Assembly: GCA_002368155.1 (NCBI GenBank)
Contig: AP018180.1
Location: 682,001-746,000 of the forward strand
Direction: 5' to 3'
Origin: Nostoc carneum NIES-2107
Lineage (GTDB): Bacteria; Cyanobacteriota; Cyanobacteriia; Cyanobacteriales; Nostocaceae
DNA: 64,000 nucleotides
The first letter of the stretch is position 1; the number at the start of each line of letters is the position of its first letter. The position numbers and the translations under genes are program-made. Below the pieces are notes generated by a model. It saw only the letters and a list, made by a program, of their open reading frames with translations. It did no database searches and had not been told where the DNA came from. Shown here in pieces: positions 26,057 through 33,841 of the stretch.

Positions 26057-28792
26057 ATGTATTGTTTTTTGACAAGGCTGTGCTTGTTTAGCAGTGCAAT
26101 TTCCTTTTGTTTTATTGCTACTATACCAGTAGTAGCGCAAATTGTTCCTGATAACACATTACCCAATAACTCGGTTGTAAGTCCTGATTGTGTCAACTGT
26201 GAAATTACTGGCGGGACTCAGGTTGGCAATAATCTCTTTCACAGCTTTGAAAAATTTTCTATTCCTACCAATAGTTCTGCATATTTCAATAATGACGCGA
26301 ACATTCAAAATATCATTACTCGCGTCACAGGTTCTTCTAGCTCATTTATTGATGGATTAATTCGCACTAATGATCTAGCTAACTTATTTTTAATTAATCC
26401 TAATGGGATTATTTTTGGAAATAACGCTTTACTTAATGTTGGTGGTTCATTTATTGCCAGTACAGCCAATAAACTAAAATTTGCTGATGGGACAGAGTTT
26501 CTAGCTACAGCAACTCAAGTAAAACCTCTACTAACTATTAGTACCCCCATTGGTTTAGGTTTTGGAGAACTACCAGGCAAAATTGTTAATCAATCCATTA
26601 CATTAGATGAGTTTGGAAATCCTATTGGTCTGCAAGTTCCCTCTGGTAAAACCTTAGCACTTGTTGGTGGGCAAGTAGCTTTAGAAGGAGGATTTTTAAC
26701 AACACCAGGAGGAAGAATAGAGTTAGGTAGTGTCTCAGATAATAGTTTCGTTAACCTAACATCTACAGATAAAGGTTGGGTTTTAGGTTACGAAGGTGTG
26801 CAAAACTTTGAAGATATTAGGATATCTCAAGCAGCTTTTCTAGGCTCGGCTGATTTCAAGGGAGTTGATATTCAAATGCAAGGAAGGCTGATTACCATAA
26901 CTGAAGGTAGTCAGGTAAGTTCTGTAGCTGGAACTGATGGACAAGCAGCTGATTTCAAAATACGAGCTTCCGAAAAACTAGAGTTATTGGGAACACCAGA
27001 AGATTTGTTCGCAACAGGTATATTCAATGAAGTTGAAGCGGAAACCACAGGAGAAGGAAAGATTCTTTCTATTGAAACTAAAAATTTAGTTTTACAAGGA
27101 GGCGCACAGATATCTACTTCTACCTTTGGTACAGGTAGAGCAGCAGACTTGTACGTCAAAGCATCGGAATCAATAGAAATATTGGGTAACTCACCTGTGT
27201 TTAATGCCCCTAGTGGTTTATTTGCCAGAGTGAATCAAGGTGCTACAGGTGATGGTGGAATATTAACTCTTGATACTGCAAATTTACTGCTTCAGGGAGG
27301 CGCACAAGTGTCAACTGATACTTTTGGCGCTGGTAAGGCTGGAGAATTGAGGGTTATAGCTTCTGATTCCATCAGACTTGAGGGCAGAACACCAGATGGT
27401 TTAATAGGTAGTGGTTTGTTTGCTCAGGTTAATCAAGATGCTACGGGTGATGGTGGCAATTTATTTATTAGCACTCAAAAGCTAAATATTTTGGGTGGGG
27501 CGCAAGTTTCCACATCTGCACGCAGTGAAGGAAAAGGAGGAAATTTAACTATCGATGCGACTGATTCTATTTTAGTGAGTGGAACAGGTGCGATCGCAGA
27601 TGATTTGAGTAGAAGCAATATTCTAGTTTCTGCTGAATCGGGAGCTATCAAGGATGCAGGAGAACTGAAAATAACCACCCAAACTTTGACTGTAGAAAAT
27701 GGAGGGAGAATCTCCGCCGACAACTTTGGTTCAGGTAAGGGAGGAACTGCAACTATAGATGTTAGACAATTGTTGATTCGTAATGGTGGCGAAGTTCGGG
27801 CTGGCTCATTTAGTGAGGGTTCTGGTGGCACTTTAAATGTTAATGCCACAGAGTCTGTAGATGTAATCGGCACTGGCACAGTTGGTTCTAACACTGTAGT
27901 TAGCACTTTATTTAGCCAAGCACAAGCATCAGGTAAGGCAGGTAATCTGAATATCAACACCCCTGAACTCAATGTTCAAGATGGTGCAGAAATTACAGTA
28001 AGTGCCAAAGGTACTGGTACTGCTGGTAATTTAACAATTACAAGTAACACTATTCGTTTGAACAGAGGTAATCTGACAGCTGAGACTAATTTTGGAGAAG
28101 GCGCAAACATTACATTGCAAAATCTTGACTTGTTGATTTTGCGAAATCAAAGTTTGATATCTGCCACAGCTTTTAACAACGCTGATGGTGGCAATATTAA
28201 TATTGATGCTAGTAAAGGTTTTATTGCCGCTATACCTAACGAAAACAGTGACATCACTGCCAATGCTTTCGCTGGTAAAGGAGGTAATGTTAATATCAGC
28301 ACTCAAGCTATATTTGGTATCGAACCCCGTCCCCAGCAGACAAATCAAAGCGATATTACTGCCAGTTCTGAATTAGGCTTACAGGGACAAATCACTATCA
28401 CTCAACCACAAGTCCAACCTCCACAAAAACTGATTGAACTACCTTCAGGATTAGTTGACGCTAGTACAAAATTTGCCCAAATTTGCCCCAACGGACGCAA
28501 TGCTAAACCCTTAGGTAGCTTTGTCATTACTGGACGCGGTAGTTTACCACCCAATACGTTGGAACCATTAACAGGTACAACTAGCCTCAGTCCTTTAGCT
28601 AGTTTGGATGGGGAAAGTTTCACCAATGTATCTCATGTATCCCCAACAGCAAATCTATCGCATACTTCGCGAATTGTTGAGGCGCAGGGTTGGGTGAAAA
28701 CTGCTGACGGTAAGATCATGCTGGTTGCCGAAGCGCCAACAGCAACACCTATGGCTACCAGTAGTTCTGCGATGTGTCCCGGATCTGAGTAG
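26057..28792 (+). CDS. Two-partner-secretion exoprotein TpsA1 (filamentous haemagglutinin type)
   Basis: This 911-residue protein has a Sec signal (FSSAISFCFIATIPVVAQ), then a TPS secretion domain at about 30-150: QIVPDNTLPNNS, a VGNNLFHSFEKFSI strand, RVTGSSSSFIDG, and the conserved NLFLINPNGIIFG. The remainder is a right-handed beta-helix of repeating GGAQVSTSTFGTGKAG-type rungs. The C-terminal 110 residues are almost identical to those of the next gene (PRPQQTNQSDITASSEL, QICP, MCPGSE). Such proteins cross the outer membrane through a TpsB pore and act as adhesins or matrix proteins. No TpsB gene is in this window. It is the first of a tandem pair. Confidence 0.92.
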   Translation: MYCFLTRLCLFSSAISFCFIATIPVVAQIVPDNTLPNNSVVSPDCVNCEITGGTQVGNNLFHSFEKFSIPTNSSAYFNNDANIQNIITRVTGSSSSFIDGLIRTNDLANLFLINPNGIIFGNNALLNVGGSFIASTANKLKFADGTEFLATATQVKPLLTISTPIGLGFGELPGKIVNQSITLDEFGNPIGLQVPSGKTLALVGGQVALEGGFLTTPGGRIELGSVSDNSFVNLTSTDKGWVLGYEGVQNFEDIRISQAAFLGSADFKGVDIQMQGRLITITEGSQVSSVAGTDGQAADFKIRASEKLELLGTPEDLFATGIFNEVEAETTGEGKILSIETKNLVLQGGAQISTSTFGTGRAADLYVKASESIEILGNSPVFNAPSGLFARVNQGATGDGGILTLDTANLLLQGGAQVSTDTFGAGKAGELRVIASDSIRLEGRTPDGLIGSGLFAQVNQDATGDGGNLFISTQKLNILGGAQVSTSARSEGKGGNLTIDATDSILVSGTGAIADDLSRSNILVSAESGAIKDAGELKITTQTLTVENGGRISADNFGSGKGGTATIDVRQLLIRNGGEVRAGSFSEGSGGTLNVNATESVDVIGTGTVGSNTVVSTLFSQAQASGKAGNLNINTPELNVQDGAEITVSAKGTGTAGNLTITSNTIRLNRGNLTAETNFGEGANITLQNLDLLILRNQSLISATAFNNADGGNINIDASKGFIAAIPNENSDITANAFAGKGGNVNISTQAIFGIEPRPQQTNQSDITASSELGLQGQITITQPQVQPPQKLIELPSGLVDASTKFAQICPNGRNAKPLGSFVITGRGSLPPNTLEPLTGTTSLSPLASLDGESFTNVSHVSPTANLSHTSRIVEAQGWVKTADGKIMLVAEAPTATPMATSSSAMCPGSE

Positions 28793-28866
28793 TCAATTCA
28801 TTCCTCATTTCTTTGTTTGCTGTGCGATCGCAAAAACGAAGAATCTTCTGCAAATTATTGCGACTA

Positions 28867-28898
28867 CTGCATAAGTTACACCTCCTCAGAAATACTGA
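28867..28898 (+). promoter_or_regulatory. Shared upstream motif, copy 2 (before TpsA2)
   Basis: CTGCAT (28867-28872) is followed after exactly 20 bases by TACTGA (28893-28898). Between them are AAGTTACACCTCCT and CAGAAA, nearly identical to the copy at 18016. It lies 73 bases before the TpsA2 start. Its absence before TpsA1 suggests the two exoprotein genes are controlled differently. Confidence 0.6.
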
Positions 28899-28939
28899 TA
28901 GTGTGAGTTCTATGTAGCCTATAACCCCAGCAATCAGCG

Positions 28940-31900
28940 ATGAATCAGATACAGAACTGGCTCCAAGGTAATTGTGTCCTAGTGAAACGACGTAGAATAA
29001 AGCGAGCTAATTGCGATCGCACTTCCTTTCATGAGGGCTTTTGGCGAATATTGGCAACAATCAGTCTGCAACCAAAGCTCATATTATGCAGCCTCATCTT
29101 CTTCAGTAGCGCCCCAGCCTACAGCCAAATCAACCCCGATAATACTTTAGGCGCAGAAAGTTCTCGCGTCACACCCAATGTTTTAATTAATGGTGCAAAC
29201 GCCGACAAAATTGATGGCGGCGCTGTACGTGGTAGTAATCTTTTTCACAGTTTTAGCGAGTTTAATATTAATGATGGGCAACGAGTATATTTTGGTAACC
29301 CTGCTGGCGTGCAAAATATTCTCACGCGGGTGACGGGTGGACAAGCTTCAAATATTTTGGGCACTTTAGGAGTTGATGGCATTGCCAATTTATTTTTAAT
29401 TAATCCCAACGGCATTTTATTTGGGCAAAATGCGCGCTTAGATATACATGGTTCATTTGTGGGAACTACCGCCAATGCTTTGCAATTGGGTAATCAAGGA
29501 ATTTTCAGCGCCACAAATCCTGAAGCACCACCGTTATTAACTGTTAATCCTTCGGCGTTGTTGTTTAATCAAATTAATCCCAATAGCATTACCAATCGTT
29601 CCCGCTTCAGTGAAACGAATGCTGCAAATACTGCCTTATTTTCGCCAGAACAAGGAAGCCGTTTTTTAGTAGGTGGAAATATCATCTTTGATGGTGGTCA
29701 ACTAGGTGTGCTAAACAATCGCCTAGAATTGGGCGGACTAGCAGCAGTGGGATCTGTTGAACTGATTGGTAGCGGTAATGAGATGCAGTTAAGTTTCCCA
29801 GAAAATGTATCTAAAGCAGATATTACCTTTCAAAATAATGCTGCTGCCGTCACAACTGGGGGTAGTCCAATTACTGTTAATGCTCACAACTTGAGCTTGT
29901 CTAATAATAGTTTAATTGCCATATTTCTTGCAGAAGGACAAGGAAAAGTAGATATTACATCAGGTGAATTAATAATTAATGCTAGAGGTACTGTTTCTCT
30001 GGATGATAAAAGTTATCTTGTAAACCTTGGGTTACAAAATTCTTTGGGTGACACGGGAAATATCGCTATCAATGCTAAGTCAATTCGTCTAAGTAATGGT
30101 AGCCAAATCTCTACAGATGGTGAAAGAAATCAGGGAAATATTCGCTTAAATGCGCTTGAGGATATCACACTCGATAGTAATAGCTTTGTTAGTACCTTTG
30201 GCAGTCAGGACTCAATTGGCAAAACTGGCGATATCACAGTTAATGCCAGAAAGATAAACTTGAGCAACCGAGCGGCGATTAATTCTGGCAACATTGGTCA
30301 AGGGCAAGGTGGGAAGATAATTTTGCAAGCCCATGATTCTATCTCACTATCTAGTCGTGCTGGTATTTTTAGTTCTTCTGGTGCATCTATATTTGGTGGG
30401 GTGAATAACCAACCTAGTGGTGATATTGAAATTAGAGCTAGAACTCTTTCCCTGGATGGTGAATACACTACAATTAGTTCTAGGAATTTTGATGAGGGTC
30501 AAGCTGGTAATATTCAGATTATTACTGACGATTCAATTTCCCTGAATGGATATGCTATTGTTACCTCTTCCGTCACTGGTCAAGGAAATGGGGGTGATAT
30601 TCAACTGCAAACGCGAGCATTAACACTCTCCAATGGCGGCCGGATTGATACTTTGACATCAGGAGGGGGTAATAGTGGCAATTTATTGATTAACGCCTCA
30701 GATTCTGTTGCTTTAAGTGGGACAACAACAGTGGTTAATCCCCGAACCGGAGAGAGTTTCATTACAGGAAGCTGGCTAGGGACAAATTCTCAAGGTTCTG
30801 GAAACAGTGGAAAATTAACTATTAACACTGGACGATTGAGCATCCGCGACGGAGGAGATATTACCACGAACTCATTTGTGGATCAGTCTGGTAGGGGAGG
30901 AGACTTAACAATTAATGCCAGAGATTCAGTAGAAGTCGTTGGCAATACACCCGATGGTCGTGCTAGTAGTAAGATTAGGAGTTCAACTTTTGGCTCTGGC
31001 GATGCTGGAAATATGACCATTACTACTCCCCGTTTGAGTATGAGAGAAGGGGGAAGCGTGAGTGCAGGAGCATTCAGCACTGGACGGGGCGGTAATTTAA
31101 CTATTAATGCCTCAGACTTAGTTGAAGTAGTCGGAGTTTCACCCGATGGTCAAGTATTCAGCGATATATTTGCTGGTACTACAGGATCTGGGGATGCTGG
31201 AAATATGACTATTAACACAAACCGTCTAATTATTAGCGGTGGTGCATTGGTAGGTACTGATACTCGTACATCAAGTACGGGACAGGGTGGTAATTTAACA
31301 GTTAATGCTTCAGATTCAGTTGAGGTTGTAGGCACTAGTCCAGATAGTAAAATCTTTAGTCGACTAACAGCATCAACTAGTGGGGCTGGTAATGCTGGAA
31401 ATATGACTATTAATACGAATACTATGAGTATTCGCGATGGCGCATTAGTAGGCACTAATACTTTTTTAGCAAGTCAGGGACAGGGAGGTAATTTAACTGT
31501 CAATGCTTTAAATTCAGTTGAGGTTGTGGGTACTAGCTCAAATGATCAATTTTCCAGTATCCTAACAACATCAACTGGTGGGTCAGGAAATGCGGGTAAC
31601 CTGATTATAAATACTCGCTTTCTCAGTATTCGTGATTTGGGAATTGTATCAGCAACAGCAATTTCAGGAAGCACAGGAAACGGTGGTAATTTAACTGTTA
31701 ACGCTTCCGATTCAGTAGATGTGATTGGTGTTTCTGCCGACGGTGAATTCAGTACGGTTCTGACAACTGCGACATCTGGAACTGGCAATGCAGGAGATTT
31801 AAATATCAATACTCGCCGCCTTAGTATTCTTGATGGGGGATTTGTCTCCACAGCTGCTGCTGAAAAAATTACAGGTCAAGGGGGAAATTTGACAATTAAT

Positions 31901-33172
31901 TCCTCAGATTTAGTGGAAATTGTTGGTCGATCTTCAGATGATTTATTTGGTAGCTTTCTAACAACTGGGACATCGGGATCTGGCAATGCTGGAAATTTAA
32001 GCATTACAACTCATCGCCTCAGCCTCAGCAATGGGGGATATATTAATACAACTACAGGTGGTGCAGGGCGAGGCGGTAATATTGATATCAACGCCACCAA
32101 CTCTGTGGAAATCTTGGCAAACCCAGCAGACATAGATTTAGCTGATGGCATATTTACATCAACTGGTGGTGCTGGTAATGCTGGAGACGTAACAATTCGC
32201 ACCCAAAGCCTCAGCATCCAAAATGGAGGGGTAGTTAGTGCAAGTACAGCCCCAGAAAGCACAGGGCAAGGTGGTAATGTTACTATTAATGCTTCTGATG
32301 CCGTTGAAGTTGTTGGGATTTCAAATGATGGTCTTCTTCCCAGCTTCATCTCAGTTCGTAGCCGAGGTGCGGGACAAGCCGGAGATATCACAGTAAATTC
32401 ACCACTCATCAGTTTGAAAGATCAGGGTGCAATTAATGCAGAATCTTTTGCTAATGATGGTGGGAATATTAGCCTGAATACTAATCTCTTGTTGCTGCGC
32501 CGTGGTGGTAATATTTCTGCAACCGCAGGTAATCAACAAGCTGGTGGCAATGGCGGTAATATCACTATCAATTCACCCTTTATTGTCGCTTTACTTAATG
32601 AAAACAGCGATATTAGCGCTAATGCCTTCACTGGTAAAGGTGGTAATGTTAATATTAATGTGCAAAATATTTTTGGAACTGAAGCACGTCCCCAGCAGAC
32701 AAATCAAAGTGATATCACTGCAAGTTCTGAATTAGGCGTACAGGGACAAATCACTATTTCTCAGCCAGATATTCAGCCGCCACAAAAACTGCTGGAACTT
32801 CCTACAGGATTAATTGACGCTACTACTCAATTTGCTCAAATTTGCCCTAGAGACTACAATGCAAAACCTTTGGGTTCATTTGTCGTTACTGGACGCGGTA
32901 ATTTACCACCTAATGTTTTGGAACCACTGGCTTTGACAACTAGCCTTAGTCCCTTAGCTAGTTTGGATGGGGAAAACGCTGATACTAAATTGCAGCGAGT
33001 TGTAGAGACTGACGCAGAGATGCGAGTCAAGGAAGATTTGGGAAATTCTTCACAAATTGTTGAGGCGCAAGGGTTAGTGAAAACGGCTGACGGTAATATT
33101 ATGCTGGTTGCCGAAGTACCAACAGCAACACCTGCTGGTATTAGTAGTTCTGCGATGTGTCCAAAATCTTAG
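28940..33172 (+). CDS. Two-partner-secretion exoprotein TpsA2 (filamentous haemagglutinin type)
   Basis: This 1410-residue protein has an extended basic N-terminus (VKRRRIKRANCDR) before a signal peptide core (ILCSLIFFSSAPAYSQ), like the extended signal region of type V proteins. The TPS domain follows: INPDNTLGAESSRVTPNVL, NLFHSFSEFNI, NLFLINPNGILFG. The body is a beta-helix with about eight long repeats of roughly 75 residues, each carrying GQGGNLTVNASDSVEVVG and related text. The C-terminus matches TpsA1 (RPQQTNQSDITASSEL, QICPRDYNAKPLG, SAMCPKS). It is probably exported to the cell surface by a TpsB encoded elsewhere. It carries its own copy of the shared upstream motif and is followed convergently by a toxin-antitoxin pair. 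Confidence 0.92.
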   Translation: MNQIQNWLQGNCVLVKRRRIKRANCDRTSFHEGFWRILATISLQPKLILCSLIFFSSAPAYSQINPDNTLGAESSRVTPNVLINGANADKIDGGAVRGSNLFHSFSEFNINDGQRVYFGNPAGVQNILTRVTGGQASNILGTLGVDGIANLFLINPNGILFGQNARLDIHGSFVGTTANALQLGNQGIFSATNPEAPPLLTVNPSALLFNQINPNSITNRSRFSETNAANTALFSPEQGSRFLVGGNIIFDGGQLGVLNNRLELGGLAAVGSVELIGSGNEMQLSFPENVSKADITFQNNAAAVTTGGSPITVNAHNLSLSNNSLIAIFLAEGQGKVDITSGELIINARGTVSLDDKSYLVNLGLQNSLGDTGNIAINAKSIRLSNGSQISTDGERNQGNIRLNALEDITLDSNSFVSTFGSQDSIGKTGDITVNARKINLSNRAAINSGNIGQGQGGKIILQAHDSISLSSRAGIFSSSGASIFGGVNNQPSGDIEIRARTLSLDGEYTTISSRNFDEGQAGNIQIITDDSISLNGYAIVTSSVTGQGNGGDIQLQTRALTLSNGGRIDTLTSGGGNSGNLLINASDSVALSGTTTVVNPRTGESFITGSWLGTNSQGSGNSGKLTINTGRLSIRDGGDITTNSFVDQSGRGGDLTINARDSVEVVGNTPDGRASSKIRSSTFGSGDAGNMTITTPRLSMREGGSVSAGAFSTGRGGNLTINASDLVEVVGVSPDGQVFSDIFAGTTGSGDAGNMTINTNRLIISGGALVGTDTRTSSTGQGGNLTVNASDSVEVVGTSPDSKIFSRLTASTSGAGNAGNMTINTNTMSIRDGALVGTNTFLASQGQGGNLTVNALNSVEVVGTSSNDQFSSILTTSTGGSGNAGNLIINTRFLSIRDLGIVSATAISGSTGNGGNLTVNASDSVDVIGVSADGEFSTVLTTATSGTGNAGDLNINTRRLSILDGGFVSTAAAEKITGQGGNLTINSSDLVEIVGRSSDDLFGSFLTTGTSGSGNAGNLSITTHRLSLSNGGYINTTTGGAGRGGNIDINATNSVEILANPADIDLADGIFTSTGGAGNAGDVTIRTQSLSIQNGGVVSASTAPESTGQGGNVTINASDAVEVVGISNDGLLPSFISVRSRGAGQAGDITVNSPLISLKDQGAINAESFANDGGNISLNTNLLLLRRGGNISATAGNQQAGGNGGNITINSPFIVALLNENSDISANAFTGKGGNVNINVQNIFGTEARPQQTNQSDITASSELGVQGQITISQPDIQPPQKLLELPTGLIDATTQFAQICPRDYNAKPLGSFVVTGRGNLPPNVLEPLALTTSLSPLASLDGENADTKLQRVVETDAEMRVKEDLGNSSQIVEAQGLVKTADGNIMLVAEVPTATPAGISSSAMCPKS

Positions 33173-33187
33173 TAAGTGTTCCCTAGT

Positions 33188-33493
33188 TTATTCATCATCT
33201 GAATCAGAAAATAACGATTCTAAATCTTGATAACCACTAACTACATGAACAATATCAATTCCATCTTCTCTAGGGTAATAAAATATCAGGTAGTCTTGAA
33301 AAACAATACCTCTTAAATTAGGTGCAAGCCTTGCGTAACTTTTTCCCATATTGGGGAGATCAGCAACTAATTTACATTTTTGACGAATCTGATCAAAAAT
33401 CTTGCTGGCAGCTTTAGGGTTATTGCGAGCAATATATTCACAAATTTCTTCTAAATCTTGGATAGCTTCATCTGAAAATGAATAGTTACCCAT
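33188..33493 (-). CDS. ParE/RelE-superfamily toxin
   Basis: This 101-residue protein starts MGNYSFSDEAIQDLEEICEY and contains NPKAASKIFDQIRQKC, LPNMGKSYARLAPNLRGIVF and YLIFYYPREDGIDIVHVVSG, the typical ParE pattern with a conserved Arg before the last strands. ParE toxins poison DNA gyrase, while RelE relatives cut mRNA on the ribosome. ParE is more likely here because the partner is ParD-like. The antitoxin gene lies upstream with a 2-base gap. The gene ends 15 bases from TpsA2 on the other strand. An acidic tail (SDSDDE) is unusual. Confidence 0.88.
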   Translation of the reverse strand: MGNYSFSDEAIQDLEEICEYIARNNPKAASKIFDQIRQKCKLVADLPNMGKSYARLAPNLRGIVFQDYLIFYYPREDGIDIVHVVSGYQDLESLFSDSDDE

Positions 33494-33495
33494 TC

Positions 33496-33747
33496 TTAAG
33501 ATTCCTCAGTAATAACGCGAATCTTTTCTTGCAATCTAGCAAATACTATTTCACCATCTGTTACCTGTCCGTTGGCAATTTGTTCAGTTCCTAATGCTAT
33601 TTTATGGCGTAATTGTTCTAGCCTATTAACTTGTATTTCTAACAACTTAATGGCTTCATTCATGACTTCATCAACACTATCAAATTGTCCACTAGCAATT
33701 TGCGCTTGAATAAACTGTTCGTATTCTGGCTTTAAGTTAACGTTCAT
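33496..33747 (-). CDS. ParD-like antitoxin
   Basis: This 83-residue protein begins MNVNLKPEYEQFIQAQIASG and QFDSVDEVMNEAIKLLE, the ribbon-helix-helix pattern of ParD antitoxins, with a charged helical C-terminal part that would bind the toxin. It precedes the ParE-like gene with a 2-base gap, forming a type II module that is probably autoregulated at the promoter between 33747 and 33842. It is divergent from the TPR-CHAT gene, so the two promoters share about 95 bases. Confidence 0.88.
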   Translation of the reverse strand: MNVNLKPEYEQFIQAQIASGQFDSVDEVMNEAIKLLEIQVNRLEQLRHKIALGTEQIANGQVTDGEIVFARLQEKIRVITEES

Positions 33748-33841
33748 ATTTCAATTTGAAAATATAACTACAATGTCAATTTTATCAAAACTGATTTCAT
33801 GTTTTTATCTCACGCAGAGGCGCAGAGGCGCAGAGAGGAGT

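Noticed and set aside
30883-32409. Several minus-strand frames rich in Pro, Leu and Ser inside TpsA2
   Set aside because: They mirror the beta-helix repeats of the plus-strand exoprotein, and none has a signal or family match.
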